A stretch of DNA of 47,148 nucleotides. Origin: an uncultured Ruminococcus sp. (GTDB lineage: Bacteria > Bacillota > Clostridia > Oscillospirales > Ruminococcaceae). The translations under genes and the position numbers were made by a program. Every line of letters begins with the position of its first letter. Position 1 is the stretch's first letter. The notes beneath the pieces are model-generated. The model saw nothing but the letters and a program-made list of their open reading frames with translations, was not told where the DNA came from and ran no database searches. Below, one piece after another: positions 9,191-16,215 of this stretch. The stretch is from the NCBI GenBank assembly GCA_937910385.1, contig CALEPT010000251.1, positions 1-47,148 of the forward strand, in the 5' to 3' direction.

Positions 9191-10465
9191 TTATTTCGTT
9201 CTTACTATGCCTGTAAGCAATAATTGAATAAGGGCTTTTTTCTTTTGTTTTTCCTGTTCTGACTTACGCTGATGAAGGGTGATAAGATTGTCAAGCTGGG
9301 AAAAATATGCTCCGATTGTCCTCTGTTCCTCTATTGTTTTAGGCATCATAAGCTCCATACTTGCCATTTGTTTGCCAGATACCTCTACAAAAGTTGAGCC
9401 AGCGCCCTTTATTTCTCCGTATCTTTTTAGTTCCTCTGTCCTTGAAAAAATGAAGTATGAATCAAGCATATTTTCATGGGGAACGATTGATTGAAAACCT
9501 TGATTAGTGCAGCCTTCCTTGCGTAAAATCGCTGTTTTTCCGATTCCTGCACGAGAAGTAAATAGCACTGTTCCGACTGGTAACATTTTAGCGGAACTAT
9601 TCTCATACCCTTGTTGAGTAATTTTTCTTTCACTTGAAGCAACATAAATTTGTTCGGCAATTTCAGCAGGAGCGTACCAATCAATATCACCGTCCCAATA
9701 TTCAGAATTTGAGGTGCTGGGTGTTCCACCGCCTACAATATCAGCGAGTTCGCCTAACTTACGCTGTTCCCAAGGATCAGTAAATCCTTTAAACCTTAGT
9801 TCGGGATATTTACTGCCTTTATTCGGAAACATCTTTTGCAGATAGGCTTTTTTCAGTTCTTTCAACTGTTCTATCTTCTTTTCCTGCAATTCTATCAGCT
9901 TGTCCTGCGTGGAGAGTATCTCCGCTATCTTTTGCTGTTCGGGGAGTGGGGGGATTGCGTAGATTAGATTTCCAAGTTTTTTCAGTGATAAAACTTGCTG
10001 AGCCGTTCCTTCCACAAAAGGCATAAAACGATGATATATAGAAAAATTGAGCAATTCCAACATAAATGTTGTATCAACTTTCTTTTTAAAAGAAAAGACA
10101 GGATAAAAGTAACTGATTATTCCTTTATCTATAATCGTATTCTTGTTAAACACAAATCTTCCGTCATCTGTTCGACTTCTAAACGTTAAATATCCGTAAG
10201 GAATAATATTGTAGCCTGTATTATTCTCTGTTGTTACTTGTCTATCTTTAAAATAATCTGTTTGTAACATTAAACCTTTTCTTGAAGATGTTAAGACAGG
10301 ATATTGATTGTTTTCTGTGCTTTTTTCTTTATATTCAACTAAATATTTGCCTATTTGCTCAACTTCCCACTCCACAGGCACAATACCGACTTTCGTTTTC
10401 TTGTAGCCTTCGGGGATAATGCCGCTGTTTATGGCGGCTATGCGCTCTTTTATCTCTTTATCCAT
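9191..10465 (-). CDS. hsdS: type I restriction enzyme, S (specificity) subunit, two TRDs
   Basis: HsdS of 424 aa, which reads the DNA target for the methylase and nuclease complex. The layout is classical: TRD1 about 30-172, the first conserved helical spacer from PLPEQQKIAEIL to about 212, TRD2 about 230-375, and a second spacer 378-412 starting at TIEEQRTIGAYF. The spacers give the paired coiled coil that sets the gap between half-sites. I chose ATG at 10465. A GTG three codons upstream overlaps the stop of the preceding half-hsdS as GTGA and could also be used. TRD1 is much AT-richer than TRD2, as expected for domains exchanged by recombination. The same 5' and 3' ends recur in the relic at 7083-7197. 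Confidence 0.93.
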   Translation of the reverse strand: MDKEIKERIAAINSGIIPEGYKKTKVGIVPVEWEVEQIGKYLVEYKEKSTENNQYPVLTSSRKGLMLQTDYFKDRQVTTENNTGYNIIPYGYLTFRSRTDDGRFVFNKNTIIDKGIISYFYPVFSFKKKVDTTFMLELLNFSIYHRFMPFVEGTAQQVLSLKKLGNLIYAIPPLPEQQKIAEILSTQDKLIELQEKKIEQLKELKKAYLQKMFPNKGSKYPELRFKGFTDPWEQRKLGELADIVGGGTPSTSNSEYWDGDIDWYAPAEIAEQIYVASSERKITQQGYENSSAKMLPVGTVLFTSRAGIGKTAILRKEGCTNQGFQSIVPHENMLDSYFIFSRTEELKRYGEIKGAGSTFVEVSGKQMASMELMMPKTIEEQRTIGAYFSQLDNLITLHQRKSEQEKQKKKALIQLLLTGIVRTK

Positions 10466-10470
10466 ACTTC

Positions 10471-11040
10471 TCACATCCTGTTTACCTTATTTATCAGCGC
10501 CTTGTAATAGGCTTCTTTCTGCCTTATCTGCCTTTCCAGCAGAACTATTTCCTGTCGGGACATATTATAAAGCTCAACCACCTGCCGCTGACGTTCAAGG
10601 GGCGGCAGTTTTATCTCAGTCTCACCGACCATAGTGGGCTTTATCTGTTTCAGCATACCCGTACAGCTCATGCGGAATGCCTTTTTTATGCGGTCTTTGT
10701 TCAGATACCACGCTATATACTGCGGCAGAGCCTTCGTTATATCTACTCTCACCACAACAAAATGCGACGGTATGACCAGTCCTGCGTATTCCTCTGTGAT
10801 ATATGCCGCCGTGTACGGCTCGGAAGTCTTGACAACTATGTCTCCCACTTGCGTGAGATAGTTCGGCGAGAGCTCCTCCGAAGCGTAAAATGGTATCGTT
10901 TCATCTGTATTTATAGTACCGTCGTCATTGACGGCTTTAAGATTCAGCTGACGGTATTCCCAGCTTTTATCGGTAGTTTTGGCTTCTTTCCGTGACAGAA
11001 CAAGACCTGTTTTCACGGCAGCCAGTTTGGTTAGTTCCAT
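10471..11040 (-). CDS. half-size type I specificity subunit (single TRD)
   Basis: A 189-aa HsdS-like protein with one target-recognition domain (about 1-145) and one conserved helical spacer beginning PPLERQRQVVELY (about 146-189). The ATG at 11040 is set by AGGAGG four bases upstream; a longer frame beginning at 11118 would start upstream of that RBS and overlap the promoter. It is the first gene of the operon, directly upstream of full-length hsdS. Half-S proteins can act as dimers giving a symmetrical target, so this locus could make a second specificity or modulate the first. It could also be a leftover of an S gene that lost its second half. The family call is secure; whether it is active is not. 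Confidence 0.85.
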   Translation of the reverse strand: MELTKLAAVKTGLVLSRKEAKTTDKSWEYRQLNLKAVNDDGTINTDETIPFYASEELSPNYLTQVGDIVVKTSEPYTAAYITEEYAGLVIPSHFVVVRVDITKALPQYIAWYLNKDRIKKAFRMSCTGMLKQIKPTMVGETEIKLPPLERQRQVVELYNMSRQEIVLLERQIRQKEAYYKALINKVNRM

Positions 11041-11059
11041 AAAGCCTCCTAAATATTTC

Positions 11060-11160
11060 GTTATGTACATTATGTAACTCTTTGAGGATAGTATAGCATA
11101 TATGTCAGAAGATGTCAAGGTTTTTGGAGGTTATTTTTTGTTATGTGTAAAATGTTACTC
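11060..11160 (-). promoter_or_regulatory. pair of 21-bp direct repeats flanking the RM promoter
   Basis: On the minus strand, GAGTTACATAATGTACATAA(C) at 11060-11080 and GAGTAACATTTTACACATAA(C) at 11140-11160 agree at 16 of 21 bases. One lies just downstream of the -10 and the other upstream of the -35, with starts 80 bp apart (about eight helical turns). Each has GTTA/GTAA and TAAC ends, giving weak dyad symmetry. This is the layout of an operator pair for a looping or cooperatively binding regulator. No such regulator is encoded in the window. Confidence 0.5.
11090..11118 (-). promoter_or_regulatory. promoter of the type I RM operon
   Basis: The -35 TTGACA (11113-11118) is separated by exactly 17 bp from the -10 TATACT (11090-11095), reading toward the half-hsdS start at 11040. 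The predicted leader is about 45 nt and contains one copy of the 21-bp repeat. Confidence 0.8.
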
Positions 11161-11172
11161 GTTGTGAGGATG

Positions 11173-11206
11173 AAAAAATCCCCCTGAACCATAGTAGTTC
11201 AGGGGG
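11173..11206 (-). terminator. rho-independent terminator
   Basis: Perfect 10-bp stem (CCCCCTGAAC / GTTCAGGGGG, 11180-11206) with a 7-nt loop. On the minus strand it is followed by a T-rich run, so it would stop transcription entering the RM promoter region from the right. Confidence 0.7.
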
Positions 11207-11223
11207 ACTGTTATTAACATCAG

Positions 11224-11319
11224 TTATCCGCATATACGAACTTCAACATTGATATCTTCCCATATTTTGGATTTTATCGTTTGTCCGTTCGCGGCTCTGA
11301 AAGCCTTTGCTTCTTCCAA
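11224..11319 (-). pseudogene. possible 3' fragment of a lost gene
   Basis: Thirty-one codons with protein-like composition (beginning ALEEAKAFRAANGQ, ending EVRICG and a TAA at 11224-11226). Upstream of them the frame is closed by stops and there is no start codon. It looks like the tail of a decayed gene; the family is not recognised. The rest of the interval to about 11596 shows no gene or structure that I can support. Confidence 0.3.
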
Positions 11320-11596
11320 TGCACATTAACTCTAACGAGTCAAACTTACCTCTTATCTGCGATAGCAGCCTGAGCAGCAACCAGTGAAAAATGAAGTATC
11401 GCTAGTAATGCTCTGCTACATTGCTATGCCACAAACACTCCTTCAGCATAATTATTGTCTTAAGTTTTGTATCTGTTTCTGTAATCCTGCTGGGCAGCTT
11501 TCGTATGACAATCCGTGTGATTTTCATGGCATTTGTGTGATTTTTTCTGCATTTTGAAGTGCAAATACAAATCTTCAAACACATTTGAAATATAAG

Positions 11597-11645
11597 AAAA
11601 CCGCCTGAATATCGGCATAAATCCGGTATTCTGGCGGTTTATTGT
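11597..11645 (-). terminator. bidirectional terminator hairpin after the tRNA relic
   Basis: Long stem: AAACCGCC with GAATA and CGG pair, through small mismatches, with CCG, TATTC and GGCGGTTT. It is followed by TTTTCTTATATTT on the minus strand and by a weaker T-run on the plus strand. On the minus strand it lies just after the tRNA-like 3' end, as expected for the terminator of a former tRNA gene. Confidence 0.6.
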
Positions 11646-11646
11646 C

Positions 11647-11685
11647 TGGAGCTTGTGACGGGACTCGAACCTGCGACCTCATATT
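11647..11685 (-). pseudogene. tRNA 3'-end relic (variable loop, T arm, acceptor, CCA)
   Basis: On the minus strand the order is AGGTC (canonical variable loop), GCAGG, TTCGAGT (T loop), CCCGT, a 7-nt acceptor strand CACAAGC, then T and CCA. The T stem has one mismatch and one G-T pair. The anticodon arm, D arm and 5' acceptor strand are absent: upstream sequence is unrelated and holds a terminator. Such 3' ends are typical scars of tRNA-targeting integrative elements, and this one lies near the border between the defence island and core genes. Which tRNA it came from is not clear. Confidence 0.5.
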
Positions 11686-11699
11686 ACAATAAAGCAAAG

Positions 11700-11723
11700 A
11701 TCCCGATACAACTGTATCGGGAT
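11700..11723 (-). terminator. terminator downstream of the M6 protease gene
   Basis: Perfect 10-bp stem ATCCCGATAC / GTATCGGGAT with a 4-nt loop, followed on the minus strand by CTTTGCTTTATT. It is the first stable hairpin after the protease stop. Its stem is nearly the same as that of the rpoC terminator. Confidence 0.6.
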
Positions 11724-11893
11724 TCATTGTCCTATTCGGTTTGATTTAGTATTCTGCGTTAAAGACATCTTACATCAGAAAGGGTTCCCCCGATAATTGT
11801 GTATAATCTTCTATATAGGTATTACGGTTAAATCCGCAGCCGTTTTTTACTTCCCGAAAACTATCTCGCTGATGTGCCGCAAAGGCAGTTTTA

Positions 11894-13507
11894 TCAGTTA
11901 GCTGAGATAGTGATATTATATGTATCGCCGCTGCCCTGAGAAACATTTATCGTAACGCCGGGGGCAACAGTTTCCTTGCCGTTTGAATCGTACCAGCCAA
12001 AGCCGGAGGTCGAGCTGTTTATAACAGAGCCCGAGGTGAATGGTCCGTTGCCGTCGTTGACAAGGCGAAGCAGTCTCCTGCCGTCCGAGCCATTGGGATT
12101 TTCCTCTGTACCGTTCGCATAGGTGTAATACTTCCACCAGCCGTTGTCGGAAACCTCGGAAGAGATGTGGAAGATACGCACGCCGCTCTTTACCCCCTTC
12201 CACCATGCAGAATTGGCATTGTTTCCGCCGGCAGAGTTGTATTCAATGATGAAATATTCCGATTTATAGCCGCTTGCAAGATTATTGTTATAAGGGATTA
12301 TAACGCAGTTTCCGTCGTCTGTCTGGGCATTATTGAGCGTGTAGGTCTGAGTTCCCATAGAGGTATTGTATACGCTGACCTGATCCTCCTTATACCAGCC
12401 GAGGACAAGCTTCGAGAATGCACCAAAATCCGAAAGCGCATCATCCATAAGCTCTGTTCCTGCTGAGCCGTGGAATCCCCAGTAATCACCGTTTACTTCC
12501 TGATAGAGATAGTAGTCGGGCAGACCCATGCAGTGCCCCATTTCATGGCAGTAGCTGCTGATAAAGTCGGTATAGTTGGAAGAGCTGGCTACCTGCGCAT
12601 TACCCGTGATTATGTGACCTACCTTTACGCCGTCAACTGTATAGTTGGTAGCTCCGGAAGCTCCTGCGCATGGCCACCAGTAATTCTCATCAGCGGACGA
12701 GGGAACTGTAAAGAGCGTGCAGTCAACATATCCGTCATTATCCTTGTCATAATCGCTGAAATCCACCTGATCCTTGAAAGCCTCATAGCATTCCTTGGTG
12801 AGCTTCACCTTGTCATTATCGTATGAGGAATGGTTCTCCTTCGTGGTATATCGGAACACCTTTCCGGTAAGATTCATCTCGCCCTTTGAAGAGCGTTCAA
12901 AAAATGCTGAATAGCTTTCAAACGGATAGTTTCTGTCGGAGGTATTCTCAGGACCAAAAGCGATCTTTTCTATTTCGCTCTCGGAAGGAGCATAGCTGTA
13001 CTGACAATCCGGGAAATCCACATAAAAGATAACAAGAGCCGCATCTCCCTGTGAAGGAAGAGAAGCGTCGAGCTCCTTTATGGAAGCGTCTATGAAGTTT
13101 GCACTGCCCGTTGTTGTGGTTGTTGTTGTTTCAGAAATAGTTGTCGTAGTAGTTGTTGTTGTGGTAGTAGTGGTAGTAGTGGTGGTCTCTTCCTCGCCGT
13201 ATATAGGATCAAGCTCGCGTGTGCCAAGAAGATATTTTCTGAGAATTACCATATCGAAGGAATTTATCTTTCCATCGAAGTTCATATCTGCATTATAGCT
13301 TGCATTCTCGTCGATATTACCTTTTCCGGAAAGGAAGTTCGCAAGGATTACAAGGTCGGCAGCACTGACAGTGCTATCATGATTGATATCGCCCATGTAC
13401 CCGAGGATCGGACGTTCGGCATTTGAAACGAAAGGTACTGCCGATACAAGCATTGAAATTGAGGCGGCGACTGATATCACCTTGGCTGCGAATGATTTTT
13501 TCTTCAT
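11894..13507 (-). CDS. secreted M6-family metalloprotease with N-terminal dockerin
   Basis: A 537-aa exported protease. Residues 1-30 are a signal peptide ending at SNA. Residues 39-95 form a type I dockerin with two Ca-binding repeats (GDINHDSTVSAADLVIL and ADMNFDGKINSFDMVIL), which would dock the enzyme on a cohesin scaffold. A Thr linker (about 108-133, nearly all Thr) follows. The catalytic domain carries the zinc motif HEMGHCMGLPD with H321, E322, H325, G328 and D331, as in immune inhibitor A/M6 proteases. The RBS is GAAGGAG before ATG. A weak promoter (TTGTTT, 16 bp, TATAAA) is possible at 13581-13608. The N-terminal position of the dockerin is uncommon, since most cellulosomal enzymes carry it at the C-terminus. 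It probably degrades plant cell-wall or feed protein, or processes surface proteins. Confidence 0.9.
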   Translation of the reverse strand: MKKKSFAAKVISVAASISMLVSAVPFVSNAERPILGYMGDINHDSTVSAADLVILANFLSGKGNIDENASYNADMNFDGKINSFDMVILRKYLLGTRELDPIYGEEETTTTTTTTTTTTTTTTISETTTTTTTGSANFIDASIKELDASLPSQGDAALVIFYVDFPDCQYSYAPSESEIEKIAFGPENTSDRNYPFESYSAFFERSSKGEMNLTGKVFRYTTKENHSSYDNDKVKLTKECYEAFKDQVDFSDYDKDNDGYVDCTLFTVPSSADENYWWPCAGASGATNYTVDGVKVGHIITGNAQVASSSNYTDFISSYCHEMGHCMGLPDYYLYQEVNGDYWGFHGSAGTELMDDALSDFGAFSKLVLGWYKEDQVSVYNTSMGTQTYTLNNAQTDDGNCVIIPYNNNLASGYKSEYFIIEYNSAGGNNANSAWWKGVKSGVRIFHISSEVSDNGWWKYYTYANGTEENPNGSDGRRLLRLVNDGNGPFTSGSVINSSTSGFGWYDSNGKETVAPGVTINVSQGSGDTYNITISAN

Positions 13508-13638
13508 GGTAAAAACTCCTTCTTTATTTATTCAGCCGCCGCCGCAGAACTTCAGAGGGAATCCGCAAGCGCCGGCAGTTTTTATAATTTATATATATAT
13601 CGAAACAATTCGTTCATACTTTTTATGATATTAAGAAT

Positions 13639-13660
13639 GCGGGCAGCGCAAGCTGCCCGC
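13639..13660 (-). terminator. rny terminator
   Basis: Perfect 9-bp GC-rich stem (GCGGGCAGC / GCTGCCCGC) with a 4-nt loop, 10 bp after the rny stop, followed by ATTCTTAATAT on the minus strand. Confidence 0.65.
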
Positions 13661-13670
13661 AGTTTGCCGC

Positions 13671-15260
13671 TTATTTAGCGTAATCTGTAACTCTGCTTTC
13701 ACGTATGATATTGACCTTGATCTGTCCCGGATAGTCCATTTCGGTCTCGATCTGCTGTGCGATCTGCCTTGCAACAAGGACCATCTTCTCGTCGTTGATG
13801 ACCTCGGGAAGAACCATGATCCTGACTTCTCTTCCTGCCTGAACTGCAAAGCACTTCTCAACTCCCTCATAGGAGTTGCATATCTCCTCAAGCTTCTGGA
13901 GGCGCTTGATGTAGCTTTCGTAATTTTCACTTCTTGCAGCGGGTCTTGCAGCCGAAATAGCATCGGCAGCCTGAACGATACAAGCTATAACTGTTCTCGG
14001 CTCAACGTCATTGTGGTGAGCTTCGACAGCGTGAATGATAACAGGACTTTCGTTGTATTTTTTACAAACGTCAACGCCTATCTGAACGTGTGAGCCTTCT
14101 ATCTCGGAGGTAAGAGCCTTACCGATATCGTGAAGAAGACCGGCACGTCTTGCGACGTTTGCGTCAACGCCGAGCTCGGAAGCAAGAACTCCGCAAAGCT
14201 TAGCTACCTCAATAGAGTGGTCAAGAACATTCTGACGGTAGCTCGTACGGAATTTCAGACGTCCTATGAGCTTGATGAGCTCGTGATTGAGACCGTGAAC
14301 GTTGGTCTCTATAACAGCCCTTTCACCCTCCTGCTTTATGCGGTACTCGACCTCACGGCGAGCCTTATCGACCATTTCCTCGATGCGGGTGGGGTGTATA
14401 CGTCCGTCGGCAATGAGCTTTTCAAGGGCGATCCTTGCTACCTCACGGCGTATCTGGTCGAAGCATGAGAGCGTAATAGCCTCGGGAGTATCGTCGATAA
14501 TGAGATCCACTCCCGTAAGTGTTTCGAGGGTGCGGATATTGCGTCCCTCTCTTCCTATAATGCGTCCCTTCATTTCGTCATTAGGGAGCGGTACGACTGA
14601 AACTGCGGCTTCAGACACCTGATCAGCAGCCACCTTAGCGATAGCTAATGATATATAGCTCCTTGCCTTTTCGTTGCATTCGTCCTTGATCTGCTGCTCG
14701 TAGGCGGCGACCTTCACTGCCTTTTCGTGAACGAGGTCGTCCTCAAGCTTTGAGATTATGTATTCTTTCGCCTGATCCTTAGTGAATTCGGAAATTCTCT
14801 CAAGTATATCCATCTGGCTTTTCTTGATGGAATCGGCCTCCTTGAGCTTTTCATCGGCTGATTTCAGCTTTTGATTCAGGATATCCTCCTTTTTCTCAAG
14901 GTTATCGGTTTTCTTGTCGAGATTTTCTTCCTTCTGCTGCATACGTCTTTCCTGACGTGACAGATCTGCTCTGCGATCTTTTATCTCCTTGTCTGCGTCG
15001 CTGCGGAGCTTATGTATTTCGTCCTTAGCTTCGATGAGGGCGCTTTTTTTCTTATTTTCAGCGTCTTTTTCCGCATCCTCAATGATACGCTCCGCCTGCT
15101 GCTCGGCAGAACCTACTATAGTCTCCGCCTGCTGCTTACGCTGTTCTATTCCGGCTTCAACGCCTTTTTTATAGGCTGTAAATCCGGCAACAACGACTGC
15201 GATCAGCAATACGACCGCAACAATAATAAGGATAATTGTTACGAGATCCATACAGTGCAT
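13671..15260 (-). CDS. rny: ribonuclease Y
   Basis: Membrane-anchored endoribonuclease that starts mRNA turnover in Firmicutes. In order: an N-terminal membrane helix (about 6-28), a long charged coiled coil (about 40-205), a KH domain with GRIIGREGRN at 232-241, and an HD domain with the catalytic pair H377-D378 in GLLHDIGKAL. The 529-aa length is standard. AGGAGG lies 2 nt before the ATG at 15260 and 11 nt before a second ATG at 15251; the second start (526 aa, MDLVTII) resembles family members better. It is transcribed alone from a consensus promoter about 370 bp upstream, divergently from asp23-fakA, and ends at its own terminator. Confidence 0.96.
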   Translation of the reverse strand: MHCMDLVTIILIIVAVVLLIAVVVAGFTAYKKGVEAGIEQRKQQAETIVGSAEQQAERIIEDAEKDAENKKKSALIEAKDEIHKLRSDADKEIKDRRADLSRQERRMQQKEENLDKKTDNLEKKEDILNQKLKSADEKLKEADSIKKSQMDILERISEFTKDQAKEYIISKLEDDLVHEKAVKVAAYEQQIKDECNEKARSYISLAIAKVAADQVSEAAVSVVPLPNDEMKGRIIGREGRNIRTLETLTGVDLIIDDTPEAITLSCFDQIRREVARIALEKLIADGRIHPTRIEEMVDKARREVEYRIKQEGERAVIETNVHGLNHELIKLIGRLKFRTSYRQNVLDHSIEVAKLCGVLASELGVDANVARRAGLLHDIGKALTSEIEGSHVQIGVDVCKKYNESPVIIHAVEAHHNDVEPRTVIACIVQAADAISAARPAARSENYESYIKRLQKLEEICNSYEGVEKCFAVQAGREVRIMVLPEVINDEKMVLVARQIAQQIETEMDYPGQIKVNIIRESRVTDYAK

Positions 15261-15309
15261 TACCTCCTTTTTGTAATTCTTAGATCAATAAGCTTGTACT
15301 ATAAACCTA

Positions 15310-15616
15310 TTACTTAAAAGGCGGTAAATGCCGCATTATTTTATTCATTTTCAGCAAACCTGTTCGATGACCTGCGCCGTAAAGCGTTTTCAGGAAATGA
15401 ACAAGTCTATATATTGATCAAGAGCCTTCACATATAGGCTCGCAAAACATTGGCGGACGCTCGGCGCCCAAATTGCTCTTTGTAAAGAGGTACACAGAGC
15501 AATCATTTGTTTTTATAATCATGCGCAGTCCGTATATATTTCTGTCTGCGGCTATACAATGATGTAAAACAAAGCTGCATATACTGCCATAGTAATATTA
15601 TGCAAATAAATACAAC
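15310..15616 (-). ncRNA. long structured leader of rny or independent small RNA
   Basis: About 300 nt between the consensus promoter and rny contain no ORF but several stems on the minus strand: CGCAG/CTGCG, ATTGCTCT/AGAGCAAT, GAGCCT/AGGCTC, and at the end GCGG-CATTTA-CCGC followed by CTTTT. The last could act as a terminator or attenuator. No known riboswitch core was recognised. A 6S-like RNA, a self-regulated RNase Y leader, or an ordinary long UTR are the options. Confidence 0.35.
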
Positions 15617-15622
15617 ATAATT

Positions 15623-15651
15623 ATTATATACTTTTTTTGCTGATATGTCAA
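15623..15651 (-). promoter_or_regulatory. consensus promoter upstream of rny
   Basis: TTGACA (15646-15651), 17-bp spacer, TATAAT (15623-15628) on the minus strand: a perfect sigma-A match. Confidence 0.85.
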
Positions 15652-15722
15652 TAGAATTTCCTATGATAAGCGCGAAAGCCGATTTATTTTATTTTTTAAA
15701 CAGAATTTTTCCTCTCCGCCTC

Positions 15723-15751
15723 TTGCTTTGTTCATAAATATGTGCTATAAT
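15723..15751 (+). promoter_or_regulatory. promoter of asp23-fakA
   Basis: TTGCTT (15723-15728), 17-bp spacer, TATAAT (15746-15751), about 45 nt before the ribosome binding site of the Asp23 gene and divergent from the rny promoter. Confidence 0.65.
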
Positions 15752-15803
15752 TAATCTGTTAATATTATTGTTACTGCTTACAAACATAAAAGGAGTGAGC
15801 TCA

Positions 15804-16163
15804 TTGGTAGACTTTGAAAATCATATCGGAAAAATCACTGTTTCTGAAAATTACCTTACCGAGCTGGTAAAGCATACCGTTACCAACTGCTTCGGCGTTG
15901 CGGACGTTTGCAGCGTAAGCCCTTTTAAAGCCGCTGTCGCTTCCCTCACCGCAGGAAGAGCATACAGAAAAAACAAAGGGGTCATTATCCGCACAGACAG
16001 GTCAGGAGGACTTGTCATCGACCTGCATATAAAAGTCACCTATGGCACTAACATCACCGCTGCCGTCAACAGTATCACCCATAAGGTAAGCTTTACTGTA
16101 GAGGAGGCTACAGGCATAGACGTCAGCAGAGTCAATGTTTTTGTTGACGATATGAGTGCTTGA
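15804..16163 (+). CDS. Asp23/Gls24 family protein (YloU-like)
   Basis: A 119-aa cytoplasmic Asp23-domain protein beginning VDFENHIGKITVSENYL, the usual opening of the family. The start is a TTG at 15804, eight bases after AAGGAG. An in-frame ATG at 15768 would place this RBS inside the gene and add 12 atypical residues. Members associate with the membrane or with fatty-acid kinase and cell-envelope functions. It is followed 52 bp later by fakA, the same order as yloU-yloV in Bacillus, so the two probably form an operon. Family call firm, biochemical role poorly known. Confidence 0.9.
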   Translation: MVDFENHIGKITVSENYLTELVKHTVTNCFGVADVCSVSPFKAAVASLTAGRAYRKNKGVIIRTDRSGGLVIDLHIKVTYGTNITAAVNSITHKVSFTVEEATGIDVSRVNVFVDDMSA

Positions 16164-16215
16164 GCCTTAGCTGTCATGTACACTCTTTATTATTTTTGAA
16201 CTGGAGGATTTAACC

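Noticed and set aside
11398..11409. ATCGCTAGTAAT, identical to a conserved 16S rRNA segment
   Set aside because: Only 12 bases match and the flanks show no further rRNA sequence.
13130..13192. CRISPR-like or tandem repeat array
   Set aside because: The short repeats are coding ACN triplets of the Thr linker, without spacers. No CRISPR array was seen anywhere in the window.
13080..13298. Poly-valine open frame on the plus strand
   Set aside because: Reverse complement of the Thr linker of the dockerin protease.
15310..15616. Confident 6S RNA call
   Set aside because: Length and multi-stem form are possible, but I could not draw a single long duplex with a central bubble.
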